A DNA stretch of 64,000 nucleotides from Macrobrachium rosenbergii (GCF_040412425.1 NC_089744.1:35219099-35283098); one strand, 5' to 3'; shown: positions 13,160 through 27,886, counted from the first letter of the stretch. Notes: generated from the sequence alone by a model not told the origin. Translations and numbers: made by a program.

Positions 13160-13820
13160 GTAGCCTAACGAAAGCATTTGTTAACAACATACAATTTGTA
13201 GCCTAACTAAAGCATTCGTTAATAATAGGTAATTTGTAGCCTAACTAAAGCATTCGTTAATAACAGGCAATTTGTAGCCTAACAAAAGCATTTTTTTATA
13301 ACATGCAATTTGTAGTCTAACGAAAGCATCTGTTAATAACATGTAATTTGTAGCCTAACGAAAGTATAGGTTAATAACATGCAATTTGTAGCCTAACGAA
13401 AGCATTAGTTAATAACGTTCAATTTGTAGCCTAATAAAAGCATTTGTTAATAACATGCAATCTGTAGCCTAATGAAAGCATAGGTTAATAACATGCAATT
13501 TGTACACAAAAGAAAGCATTTGTTAATAACATGCAATTTGTAGCCTAACGAAAGTATAGGTTAATAACATGCAATTTGTAGCCTAACGAAACCATTTGTT
13601 AATAACATGAAATTTGTAGCCTAATAAAAGCATTTGTTAATAACATGCAATTAGTAGCCTTACGAAAGCATAGGTTAATCACATGCAATGTGTACGCTAA
13701 AGAAAGCATTTTTTAATAACATGCAATTTGTAGTCTAACGAAATCATTTGTTAATAAAATGCAATTTGTAGCCTAACGAAAGCTTTCGTTAATAATATTT
13801 ACTTTGTTAATAACATGTAA
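13160..13820 (+). repeat. 38-bp minisatellite, about 17 copies
   Basis: The unit begins GTAGCCTAACGAAAGCATTT and continues with GTTAATAACATGCAATTT. Copies follow head to tail with a constant 38-bp period from 13160, differing by scattered substitutions (for example GCATT to GTATA, TAACG to TAATA). The last two units near 13780-13820 are truncated. No open frame runs through the array. Confidence 0.95.
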
Positions 13821-14280
13821 TCCCGTAGATTTTCTGAGTACTCCGTTTTGAAATGTTGCTTGCGCTCTTTAATCGTGAGCGCTGTTTTTTATGAGTTTAA
13901 ATTTGCCAGCTTAATTCAAAAGGATATTTCCTAAGTTCATCTTCATAAGTGTGATTCCTTTAATTTTGAGTATTTCTGTAGTTGCTTAAAGAATGTGTTG
14001 TGCATACACTCCTTTCATTGCTAACTCATTAGATTACTTGAAAAACACAATTCTTGCGCTCTATATAAATACCCTTTATCGCCATTTTTTCTTATTTATT
14101 TGTTAACTGAACTGGGTTTGTATTTGAAACTATGTTTTCTCTCTCTCGCTTGGTAATCGATGTTTTGTTTGGCCTTATATAATCGGCGTCGATTACTGAT
14201 GGCCGCTTTTGTGAGCCAACATTTTTTCCTTCATTATCTTCAGTTGTGAAGCAGAATTCAGAAATGCCAATCATAAATAA

Positions 14281-14344
<64 letters not shown>

Positions 14345-15011
14345 TAAATTATATATATCACATGCAGAACTATCCATATATAAATGAGTCAATGAGTTTT
14401 CTTATCCAGTTGAAAAGACTGAGAACTCGAGAAGCAGTAAAATCTGAGAATCCGAGAAGCAGAAATCGGAAGAAAAGTGTCACATCTCGAGTTAGAGTAT
14501 TTTAAGATGATTCTTGGCCCAAGCGTTTTCATTCTTGTGAAGATGAAATGTAGCCGTAAATTAACGTTTTCAGTCTGATGATAACGAATGTTTCATTACA
14601 CGTAAACGTTTTTATATTGGATGAATTATCGAATTAGTCTCAACTTAGAAGAAACTTGAGATATTAAGATCTTTATAACAAAATTGTAATTAAAGGAAAT
14701 GCATACAAAACGGCTGAAAAATATCCTCGTTAAACCTTGTTAAAAAAAGCAATAAAGGTGAAAGGAAGAAGCCATAACAGTGAATTACCGCCGTAAATTC
14801 TTGCTTGAGAGTCTCGTAAAAGAAAGATGGCAAATTATTAAGCCTAAATGTGCAGTTTATTCTTTTGATTTTGCTCTGGTCATTATCGTCTGTAAAAAAA
14901 AAGAATAAGTCACATATATCTACTGATCAGTGGATATGCTAAATGAAAATATGCTTGGAAGTTAAAAAAAAAAAAAAAACGAAGCAGAATGCAAAGTAAT
15001 TACTGTAGTGT
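13821..15011. other. No gene recognised
   Basis: Contains an (AT)n run at 14283-14340 and a short poly(A) near 14964-14979. Frames are short and featureless. Confidence 0.6.
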
Positions 15012-15125
15012 CAAAGAAAAAAATTAATGCAAAAATTTTGCACTTAATTTGCCATGTATACAACAGATAAAGATTTTAAATATTTTTAAACGTACAATCG
15101 GGAGAATAGGAACTGATAATGTTGC

Positions 15126-15183
<58 letters not shown>

Positions 15184-15668
15184 TGGTAATGATATTACAG
15201 ATAACGCTCTTTCAAATAACCGGTAATCATAATATCATTATCAGCTATAACTGAATGCGTTAAGTCGACGGTTATCTCATTTCATAGCGTTAGCTATGCT
15301 CTTGGGGCTTAAAATCGATGAGTCAAGCTAATGTTATTTGCCAACTGGTTGTGTAGCAAGAGGTCGTATGACTTGGCATAAAGTACACATTTCTCAGCTT
15401 TTGTTTGCTCTATTACGTCAGTTTAGATTTATCCCATGATTACTTTATTCTCTTCATTCTATTGCTTTTCCAGTTACAAACAACGTATGGTTAGTTTTTT
15501 AACGGAAAGAAACATTTAGGGAACTGATAGCAGCAATATGCTTGCCTTGAAGGTATTCATTATAATGAATTTAATATTGACGTAGATTTGATTGATTCTA
15601 TGATATTTCAATGCTGTCAAGTCAAATACTGGGGTCCTTTCGGCCAAACGGTACTTATGACAGTGGAG
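15012..15668 (+). repeat. Left arm of a 1.5-kb inverted repeat
   Basis: The arm is the reverse complement of 15908-16527 with only a few percent of substitutions. It includes a (GA)n run at 15130-15180 that is about 50 bp long here and only about 14 bp in the other arm. Examples of paired segments are 15240-15360 with 16210-16330 and 15560-15660 with 15910-16020. No protein-coding content was recognised in the arm. Confidence 0.92.
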
Positions 15669-15907
15669 CACTGTTAGGTATCACCTTGGGCCCTAGCTGT
15701 AACCGCTTTTTAGTTTTTTAGCCTTGTACAGTACTTTACCTCCTTTTCTTCTTCCTTTCTTCAGTCTTGCAGACTAACCTCTCTGACGACTACTTTTCAT
15801 TGCAACCGCGGGGCTTTAGTCCCAGTTCCACCTTTAGATCCTTGTACTTCATATGTTTCATTTTCCGGATCCTTTTATATTGCTGTCCAACTATTCTAAC
15901 TCCTCTT
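15669..15907 (+). mobile_element. Copy of a dispersed repeat in the loop of the inverted repeat
   Basis: The loop shares the order and wording of the inserted repeat at 29037-29328: a GTTAGGTA...CTAGCTGTAACC block, then a pyrimidine-rich part, then a TTGCAACCGCGGGGCTTT...CCACCTTTAGATC block. It lacks the ATTCC-rich end. It is probably a truncated copy of that family. The identity is imperfect and was judged by eye. Confidence 0.5.
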
Positions 15908-16527
15908 TCCACTGTCATAAGTACCGTTTGACCGAAAGGACCCCAGTACTTGACTTGACAGCATTGAAATATCATAGAATCAATCAAATCTACTTCAATA
16001 TTAAATTCATTATAATGAATACCTTCAAGGCAAGCATATTGCTGCTATCAGTTCCCTAAATGTTTCTTTCCGTTAAAAAACTAACCATATGTTGTTTGCA
16101 ACTGGAAAAGCAATAGAATGAAGAGAATAAAGTAATCATGGGATAAATCTAAACTGACGTAATAGAGCAAACAAAAGCTGAGAAATGTGTACTTTATGCC
16201 AAGTCATACGACCTCTTGCTACACAACCAGTTGGCAAATAACATTAGCTTGACTCATCGATTTTAAGCCCCAAGAGCATAGCTAACGCTATGAAATGAGA
16301 TAACCGTCGACTTAACGCATTCAGTTATAGCTGATATTGATATTATGATTACCGGTTGTTTGAAAGAGCGTTATCTGTAATATCATTACCAGTTCTCTCT
16401 CTCTCTTTCGGAAGCAACATTATCAGTTCCTATTCTCCCGATTGTACGTTTAAAAATATTTAAAATCTTTATCTGTTGTATACATGGCAAATTAAGTGCA
16501 AAATTTTTGCATAAATTTTTTTCTTTT
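15908..16527 (-). repeat. Right arm of the 1.5-kb inverted repeat
   Basis: Reverse complement of 15012-15668. The CT tract at about 16395-16408 corresponds to the much longer GA tract in the left arm. Arm identity stops near 16527, where TTTTTTTCTTTTTATATG departs from the left flank. Confidence 0.92.
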
Positions 16528-16636
16528 TATATGTCTTAACCTCAAAAATTATGAACCAAACCATGCATAATCTTTTTGCATGGAATTTCGAGACACAAAG
16601 CCAATACTTCAAGCTAAGTCGGCCTTTCAGTTCAGT

Positions 16637-16679
16637 GTCGAAAGAATATATTCACAATAATTGTGAATATTCTTTCGAC
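16637..16679. repeat. 43-bp hairpin palindrome
   Basis: GTCGAAAGAATA and TATTCTTTCGAC flank a TTCACAATAATTGTGAA core. The pairing is complete apart from a two-base AT insertion in the left half. It sits two bases from the left end of the next, larger palindrome. Confidence 0.9.
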
Positions 16680-16680
16680 A

Positions 16681-17149
16681 TATATGTCCGGAATTTTCTA
16701 AGGATGTATATTGTTCTAAAAGAGTTTATCAGAAGAATAACAGTATGTAATTAAAAAACAAATATTCGAATATTTACTTTCGTGACCTTATGATAATTAG
16801 TCTAGAATGTAATACTAAAAGGTACGCGTGTATAAGATTCTGTTCTGATCCTTGTACAATGGCAGTTTTTATAAATATTCAGTTGAAGCTTTGTTACTTT
16901 AATGAAACTAAGGCCAGGTCTTAGTTTCATTATAATAACAAAAGCTTCAACTGAATATCTATAAAAACTGCCATTGTACAAGGATCAGAACAAAATATCT
17001 TGTCCACGCGTACCTTTTACATTCTAGGATAATTATCATAAGGTCACGAAAGTGAAAAATTCGATTATTTGTTTTTTAATTAAATACTATTTTTCTTCTG
17101 ATACATTCTTTTAGAACAATATACATCCTTAGAAAATTCCGGACATATA
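16681..17149. repeat. Large near-contiguous palindrome, 230-bp arms
   Basis: Left arm 16681-16912 and right arm 16920-17149 are reverse complements at roughly 90 percent by eye, separated by a 7-base loop (GCCAGGT). Paired landmarks are TATATGTCCGGAATTTTC with GAAAATTCCGGACATATA, and AATGAAACTAAG with CTTAGTTTCATT. A handful of indels distinguish the arms. There is no coding frame. It could be a foldback transposon, a MITE, or an inverted duplication. Confidence 0.92.
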
Positions 17150-17725
17150 AAAATCAACCTTTCCCTTCAGTGTGTCTCGTTTTCTGAGAATTTGGCGGTC
17201 ATGGACTTGCAGTTTCGTCTTTTTCTTGTCATTAGCATCAGTTCTGCGGCTTTTTCTCCTCTCGTCCAGTCACTTTACCTCTTCCCCACTTATATTTCTC
17301 CCTCTTTCCTCTTTCCTCGAATTTTCCTGCCAGACAAAAATTCTCTGACCCTTCCTTCTTAGCCATGCTCTAAATATTAAAGTTGCCTTCTAATTCTTTC
17401 CAACCTTTCCCTCTCTGTTTGTTATGTCTCAGTTTCTCTCCTTTGTTTCTCTCTGCCTTCGACGTACACAAAACTCCCCTTCATTTTACATTTCTGTAAT
17501 TTCTAGTCTCTTATTCATCATCTCGTTCATAATGTACGTTTCACGTTCTTGTAGCAATGTTAACCAAACTTTTCTATTCATATTCTTTCTCTAATGTATA
17601 GTTATGTATTTCTATTTTTAAGTATTTTTCGTGTCATTAAATGCTTAGTTTTAATGAGAAACTACCACTTGGAACAAAAGAATAATTGTTATAGTAAGCA
17701 AAAAAGAAACAAAAGACAGAGAAAC

Positions 17726-17727
<2 letters not shown>
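17150..17727. other. Pyrimidine-rich tract, no gene
   Basis: 17190-17560 is strongly pyrimidine-biased on the plus strand with many TTTCTC/CCTTTC words but no fixed period. No domain was recognised in any frame. Confidence 0.55.

Positions 17728-18554
<827 letters not shown>

Positions 18555-18625
<71 letters not shown>
18555..18625. repeat. (TC)n microsatellite
   Basis: Perfect TC run of about 70 bp. Confidence 0.97.
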
Positions 18626-18629
<4 letters not shown>

Positions 18630-18739
18630 ATTGCTAAAACATACTATACAAATATAGTATCGCTCAATCTCTAAAAGAAAAAAAAAATAATGAAATGAGT
18701 AGCTCTACATATACTGTAGGCCTAGGCTTACACAACAGC

Positions 18740-18742
<3 letters not shown>

Positions 18743-18822
<80 letters not shown>
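18743..18822. repeat. (TC)n microsatellite
   Basis: Perfect TC run of about 80 bp, 117 bp after the previous one. Confidence 0.97.
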
Positions 18823-18825
<3 letters not shown>

Positions 18826-19929
18826 GTAACATTGCATTCGTTCCTTTATTGTTCCCCACGTTTTTCCTTGGACATTGCTCAAATTTAACTCTTGATATCA
18901 CTATGGAAGATCGAGTTTCCGATTATGCAAGCATTCCGTTCATTGTGGTGTCATAAATTTCATTTGTGTAAGGTTAATTGGTATGTTAAGTCGAAAATGT
19001 TTAGTTTGCTCAGAACTGTCGCTGCAAATTACAACTTGAACGAATACTGTAAAGCTTACTACTGCATTTGAGTATCAATGATGTCAGAATCACAGAATAT
19101 GATTGAAAGTTATAGGAGGTCAAGCAAAAAACCAACACACGTAAGACTGAAGCTCCTCTCCTTTCTAAAGTTGCCAGATGTCGCATTATTGAGCAATATA
19201 CGTCCGAAGATTTAAAAAAACTGTATCTTCACTTTTCTTGCCGGGTGTACATGGTAAAGAAGACCCTCAACATCCAGATAGCGAAAGAGTGCGTGCAAGA
19301 CAGAGGTGAGTGGCACAGTGTGTGTGTGTGCATAGGATTCAAATTTTCTGTGTAAGGTTTTGGAGGGCAAGAGTTGTGGAATTTTTCTGAACTAGAGATT
19401 CATCCTTGAATTTGTAGTTTCTGTAGAATGTGGCGGTGATCATTGTCCTTTCTTGAGAGCTATTTCTTGGAATATCCATTGTACCTCTGTTGAACTACTG
19501 CCTAAGCAATTACTTTGTTACTTAGTAGTCAGTCGACTGCAGAGAATGGAAGCGAATATTAGACTAACAGTCCCACTCCAATAAACGTAGTGGGAAAACA
19601 GGAAGGGTATGGTTGAGAAAATATCTGTACGTGTCAGACAACCAAACGCTTCCTTATCCGAAGAACAAATACAAAAAATACCTACAGAATCGTTCAAGAG
19701 ATTTATTGGGCTTTTGGGGGGACAACTTCCGTCCCTTTTCCAGAATGTACAACAGGTGTCAGCCAAAGTCGAAGGAAAAAAATAATTATAAAACACAAAT
19801 ATAAAAAAAAAACAGCTGAAGTGAAATTTAGTGACTTATTAACACTAACAAAGAGTCCTTTAAAAAAAAAATAAGTGGTTCTGAGCTTCCGTAAATGAAA
19901 ATAGCAGAATCACTGTATATTAGGGCCTT
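18823..19929. other. No gene recognised
   Basis: Holds the inverted partner (19201-19254) of 18014-18060 and a short GT run at 19317-19330. No supported coding sequence. Confidence 0.55.

Positions 19930-21532
<1,603 letters not shown>

Positions 21533-21587
<55 letters not shown>
21533..21587. repeat. (GA)n microsatellite
   Basis: Perfect GA run. Further GA runs follow at 21856-21922 (one break), 22051-22066 and 22162-22190, so this 700-bp stretch is purine-rich on the plus strand. Confidence 0.96.
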
Positions 21588-21590
<3 letters not shown>

Positions 21591-21855
21591 ATTTATGTCC
21601 CCAAAAGTTATTGTGTGTTTAGACTATAGTTAACGGGTTCAACCTAAAATGTATGACAGAAGGTAAGAAGATTTACTTCATCGGTCTCTTAAAACTTTGA
21701 CAAAAAAGAGAAAGACAATGAATGTTGGCAAAGAGTGTATAACGATAATTAAAAACCATGCACTCCTGTTTAAAACTCCTAAAAAGAAACTTAGGAAAGA
21801 AAACAGGGAACCAGATCGAACATGAATTTAATAAATAAGACTCACACATAAAGGG

Positions 21856-21856
21856 G

Positions 21857-21922
<66 letters not shown>
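21856..21922. repeat. (GA)n microsatellite
   Basis: GA run interrupted once by AAGAG near 21884. Confidence 0.96.
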
Positions 21923-21927
<5 letters not shown>

Positions 21928-22157
21928 GGTTGGGTAGGAAACATACAAAAAAGACGTTCGACAGTGTTTTAGGAACTTTGCCGTATCTGTCGATTAAAAC
22001 GTGAACGAAGAAGATAAAGAATGAGAATGAGAAAGCGAGGATGAATGTGAAGAGAGAGAGAGAGAGGCGGTTAAGAAAATAATGAAGTAATTAAGGTCAG
22101 GTCAACAGAAAAGATAAAGAAATGGTAAAGAGAAACGAGGATGAAAGGGAGGAACAG

Positions 22158-22190
<33 letters not shown>

Positions 22191-22194
<4 letters not shown>

Positions 22195-23547
22195 AGGGGG
22201 AAAACACCCCTCAGGCTATATCTTGAGTAAATTTATAGCTTTACACCTCAGTGCTAACATCTCGTGTGCAGGAGAGGGTCATTCGAGCTGAAAAGAAGAG
22301 GCTCGAGTTATACTCTCTTTCGAAATGGCTACTTTGATAAACAATTACACATAAATTTAATATAATAATAACTAAGGATAACCAAATTAGCTATAGACTA
22401 TAGCCTCTAAAGAAGGACCTGTTAATTGATTTAAGTCATATTTAAAATCGCAGAGAATTACCAAGAAACCTAACAGTGTTGTTATTCACCATAAAGTATC
22501 CGACATCAATATTTTTATTACATTTTAATATTATCGTCAGTTACGGTGCAGAAATAATCATACACACTTCATTACTCGACATGATTTTCTAAGTAATTAC
22601 CTTGAAACATAGTTGTAGTGGTTATAATTCGCAAACGCTTTTATAAAATTGTGTTGAACTTTGAGAGATATAATACCGTGAAGAATCTTATGTATAGTCA
22701 CAAAAGCGTCGCCATGTGAAATAAGAACCAATTAGTTAACTGTAGTTAACTGAAGCAGTTTGAAGATCTTTGGAAGAAAGAATGCTCACAGAACTAAAAA
22801 GTCAGAAATTTCATGACACAATGAACGTTTCCAGGATACATTCAACAATTCAAAAGAAACTGGTGTGCAAGAAATTTGTCGTCTTTGCTGACTTGCGTCA
22901 GAACCACAGTATTTTTAGCAATGCGAGATGATATCTTGGAATTTTTTGGTCATCCAAACCAAGAAGTAACTTTCCTAAATTCCAGATCAAATGAGCCACT
23001 TGGAAAGAAAAAGTTGACAAGCACTCACGCGCACGTAGGCAAACAAACAGAAAGGATGACACACAAAAAAAAGAAACCCAGATACTCGGAATCGATGTTT
23101 TTGCTGTATTAATGCATCGATTTGCTCTGTTATTATGAATGCAGAACACAGCTTTAAAACTCGTGCCATACGAAACTCGCCAGGCATCAAAGATACTTGG
23201 ATCAGAGCGTGCAAGATAAAACAAATGCAGGTTAGAATAACATTTTGTCGTTTATTATTTTTTTGTTACCTTCACTCAAGTGACACTGCGTGTCTGCATC
23301 ATGTCTCTGGTCTCTGTGCAAAGTAGCATTTAAAACGTTATGATAAATATGATAGTCACCTATTTACTAATAAGGAGAGCTTCGTTGAGATGAGAATTAA
23401 AGAGGTGAGACCAAGAGACCTTGAAAACGGAGAACCACAAAGTTCTCCAGCCGTCTGAAGTGGTCGCGAGAATCCTGGAGATAAGCGAGCGCTTCGATCC
23501 CTTGCCTCGAGAGGACCCGGTTCTTTAACATTGGCTCGGGCCTGGTA
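22191..23547. other. No gene recognised
   Basis: Mixed sequence with short overlapping frames on both strands around 22876-23326, none with a recognisable domain. Confidence 0.5.
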
Positions 23548-23607
<60 letters not shown>

Positions 23608-23615
23608 TAATAATG
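23548..23615. repeat. (AAT)n microsatellite
   Basis: About 20 AAT units. Unlike the (AAT)n at 34269, it is not preceded by the shared retroelement 3' UTR. Confidence 0.96.
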
Positions 23616-23944
23616 ACGACACTGCTACTTATACAAACAATGATAACGTAACTAGATATTACTTTTCGGTTTCGGCGTCTATATTGCTTCATGCATTCGC
23701 AACTCAGTGTAATCATTGCACCACATGACTTATTAAAAACTTGTTTAAAGTCACTGGCTGCAATAAATACCTTGTGTTGCAAAATATATTGATGACAAGT
23801 AATAGAGATGACAGCAGCATTAATAAATTAGGTTTTTTGAGAGGATAAAGGGCGAAAGGGTTTCATACCATACTGAAGTGGAGAAAATAGCCCGCTATCC
23901 AAAAACTGCTGATTCTCTGATGTACATAAAAAAATACTAAGAGT

Positions 23945-25045
23945 TTGGCTTTTAAACTGACCAGTGATCTTAAAAAGTAGGCCAAAGTCAAAATATCAAG
24001 GAAAATAATCACCACCCTCCAAAGTACGTAAAAAAACAAGCTTCATTAACATCATAGAAAATTTAATTTTAGATTATAAATTGGCCTGTGACCTTAAAAT
24101 ATATGTCATGCTCAAGATTCCCAGATCTAGATAAAAAAAATATACTAAAATTCTGGCTTTTAAATTGACCGGTGACCTTAGAAAGTAGGCCTAGGTCAAA
24201 ATATAAATGTGAAACACCCAACGACCAAAGTACCTTAAAACCTTTCATTAAAATCATAGAAAAATTAAGTTTTGGCTTGTAAATTGACCCCAAACCTTGA
24301 ATTATATGTCAGGTCAAGATTCTTAGATCTAGATAGAAAAAATACGAAAACTTGGCTTTTAAATTGATCTGTGACCTTGAAAAGTTGGCCAAAGTACCTA
24401 CAAAACAAGTTCATTCAAATCAAAGAAAAATTAAATTGACCTGTGACCTCAAAGTATGTCATGTTAAAGATATTTTTCTGGAAAATGAACACCACCCGAA
24501 CTGTACCTACTTATTAAGATTCACCGAAGTCAAGGAAAAAGTAATCACAAACCCAAAAAGATAATTACTTTATCAAAATCAGAAAAATATGAATTTAGCT
24601 TTTAAACTGACCTGTGATCCTATCCAACCGACAAGATTTCGTCAAAACCAGAACGAAAATAAGATATTTGAAAAAAATTACTTTTCAAATAACCCTTGAC
24701 ATTGAAAAATAGGTCAGGGTTACAAATATTTGCAAAGAATATTTGACAACCTTATGGTATCTATTTACTATGTTTCATTAAAATTAGGGATGAATAAGAT
24801 GATAAAATTTAAGTTGATCAATGGCCTTAGAAAATAATTAAAAGTTGAAATTGCTTGAGGAAAATACTCCCCAGCAACTCAGGTTTCGTCAAGGTCAGAT
24901 ATTTCATGTTAAAATTATAATTCAGGTGTCGAGTTTGGATGGTTAGAGGCAACTATCTTTTTTTTTATTTGTTTGATCTAGTTTTAAAGGATTCTAAAAA
25001 TTTTCCGTGTATATTGACCTTTGGCCATGAAGAACATGTCAAGGT
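23945..25045 (+). repeat. Decayed tandem array (about 200-bp units) with TGACCT motifs
   Basis: The phrase GGCTTTTAAATTGACCnGTGACCTT recurs near 23947, 24154, 24353 and 24598, spacing about 200-245 bp. A half-unit variant (TTGGCCTGTGACCTT, TTGACCTGTGACCTC) occurs between them at 24081 and 24436. Each unit also carries a CAAAGTACCTn(A)n...TTCATTAAAATCATAGAAAAATT stretch. Units are heavily diverged, and the array fades out after 24625, with relics to about 25045. Confidence 0.8.
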
Positions 25046-25380
25046 AATGATAGTCATGAAATACTAACAATACCGAACAACATTGTTAGATGGTAACAGT
25101 AATAATGACAATGAAGGAACAAATGTCTTATCAGTTTTTCTGCATAACAAATCAGTATTCATCTTCACCTCAGATGAATATCTATTAAACCATAACCGTC
25201 AGTAGAGAGAAGTTTTTATATCGAAGAGTTAGAAAGTATTCAGTTAAATAGACCATTCTAGTTATACTTTTTTCCGAAAAATAAATTGTTTTATAAATAC
25301 TGTGAAAATACCCCATGCTATAGTTTGTGCTTCATGATGCAAACTGTTACATAAAACACGACTTCCCCATACTCCACTTC

Positions 25381-25451
<71 letters not shown>

Positions 25452-26298
25452 GTATTGTAATGTAGGTGATAATCGATGTCAAGAGGAAGCACGTGAAGGT
25501 CTAGTGATAATAAACGTAGGAAGCCACCCAGGTGCTTCCTTCCGCTGAGAAGAAAGAGATAGACAGACAAACAGAACAGCAGATAGAGAGAAAGAGTTGG
25601 GAGAAAGGGAAGGGGAGAAAAGAGACAAGAACTATGACTTAGATGATGACGGACAATAGGTCAATGAAGTTTATATAAAATAATCCTCTTTTAATTCATT
25701 AGTAAAACGAAAAGTAAACAAGCTTCGTAAGTTCGTCTAATGTCTGTAACTTGATGAAATAATCTTTTACATTTTTTACATCATAATACGCGTTTCTTTT
25801 TACTCTCATGGCGAAGTCTGCCAGATATCTGTGAGTACTGGAGAGCCTCACTTTGAAGGCTCGTTCCTTCTTGCTAACGATTATGACAAAAATACCTCGT
25901 TCCTGCATTGTTGTCTTTCGTCTTAATGGTTTTAGACGAGCTCATTCAACCTTCATGTTTCTACGGAAAACCAAAAGCCTGATTTATCTTGTATCTGTTA
26001 ATATGGCAGGACACTTTCAAGGGTGTCTCGAGTATATGAACTAATAATACTTTTATATCTAGGTTCTCCTACTCTATGCTTCGTTTAATATAATGCATTA
26101 GTTCTACACTAACTATGCAGGACATAAACTATAAGGTAAATAGCGTGACAGACAATAATTATTTGTGTAATTATAACTGAAATTAAAAGAGTTATTTATG
26201 TGCAATGGGAGCAATCAAGATCTTTGCTGGAGACTATTCCACATCATTTTGTTAAAATAGCTATTTTGCATCATTTTAGTAAAGGGGAAAGAAAAAAT
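25046..26298. other. No gene recognised; one (TC)n run
   Basis: A perfect (TC)n run lies at 25385-25448. Flanking frames are short and unrecognised. Confidence 0.55.
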
Positions 26299-26394
26299 CA
26301 ACAAACAAACAATGAAGACGATAGGAAAATTGACCGGTGCTTTGACGCCCTAATCGTCGGCCTTTTTTTCGCGAGAAAATCGCGCCTACCCCGA

Positions 26395-27610
26395 CCCAGC
26401 AACCCCACAGCTCCTCAACCCCTCAACCATTCAACCCCACAACCCCTCCACCCTTCAACCCCACAACCCTAGCCCCTCATCCCATCAACCCCTCATCCCC
26501 CCACAACCCCTAGCGAGGCCTCAACCTTTCAACCCCATAACCCTTAGCCGCTCAACCCCTCAGCCCCTCAACCCTCCAACCCTTCAACCCCACAACCCCA
26601 CAACTCCTCAGCCCCTCAACCCCTAGCCCCTCAACCCATCAAACCTTCAACCCTTCAATCCCTCAGCCCTTCAACAAATACCCCTTCAACCCCTCAGCCT
26701 CTAGCTCCTCAACCCATCAACCCCTTAACTCTTCAATCCTTCAACCCCTCAGCCCCTCAACCCATACCCCCTCAACCCATACCCCCTCAACCCATCAACC
26801 CCTCAACCCATACCCCTCAACCCATCAACCCTCAACCCCACAACCCCTCAGCCCCTCAACCTCCAACCCCTCAACCCCACAACCCCTCAGCCCTTCAACC
26901 TCTAGCCCCTCAACCCATCAACCCCTCAACCCTACAACCCCACAACCCCTCAGCCTTTCAACGCCTCAACCCCTAGCCCCTCAATCCATCAACCCCTCAA
27001 CGTTTCAACTCTGCAACCCCAAAACCCCTCAATCCTCCAACCCATCAATCCCTCAATCCCAAAACCCCTAATCCCCTCAACCCTTCAACCCCACAACCCC
27101 TGAGCCCCACAACCCCTTAGCCCTCAACCCTTCAACCCCACAACCCTCAGGCCTCAACCCTTCAACCCTCAACCCCACAACCCTGAGCCCATCAACCCTC
27201 CAACCCCTCAACCCCACAACCTCCCAACCCCTCAGCTCATCAAACTCTCAACCCTTCAATCCCACAACCTCTCAGTCCTCCAACCCATCAACCACACAAC
27301 CTCACAACCCCTCATCCACTCATCCTATCAACCCCTCAACTCTTCAACCCCACAACCCCTCAGCCCCTCAACACCACAGCCCCTCAGCCCCTCAACACTT
27401 ATATCCCCTCAACCATTCAACCCCTCAATCCTTCAACCCCTCAGCCCATTAACCCCACAACCCCTCAGCCCATTAACCCCACAACCCCTCGGCCCCTTAA
27501 TCCTTCAACCCCACAGACCCCAAACCTCCAACCCCTCAGGCCCTCAACTCCACAACCCTCAGCCCTCAACCCTCCAACCCCTTAACTCCACAACCCCTTA
27601 GCCCATCAAC
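26395..27610 (+). repeat. C-rich minisatellite built from CAACCCCTCAACCC-like words
   Basis: About 1.2 kb of short C-rich words (CCCCTCAACC, CCACAACCCC, CCTCAGCC, CCTAGCCC), with local period 8-10 bp and higher-order repeats of about 17-50 bp. G is almost absent from the plus strand. The minus strand therefore carries regularly spaced GGGG runs. The Pro/Gln/Ser-rich frame at its start is a translation of the repeat. Confidence 0.95.
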
Positions 27611-27880
27611 CCCGTCCCGTAATCGCATCACCTCTGCTATAACTGCCGAATTTCGTACTTGAAAACTGTCTTCATCGTCCAATTTCATGGCTGCTAAGTC
27701 CGACACTTAAGCTTTATGTACTGAATGCAAAGGCATCAGTGCTGTGTTTTCTCATCCAGAGGTAAATGAGTAGCTTTAATAAATCTTGGGTGAGTGGAAT
27801 TTCATTATAACATCAGTGAGAAGGACAAACTTTTTTCCTCTGGATACAGCTAAGCAAACTAAACCTTTATTAGTGGTCTG

Positions 27881-27886
<6 letters not shown>

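Noticed and set aside
26200..26472. Pro/Gln/Ser-rich plus-strand frame
   Set aside because: Its C-terminal third is the C-rich minisatellite, and the rest has no domain.
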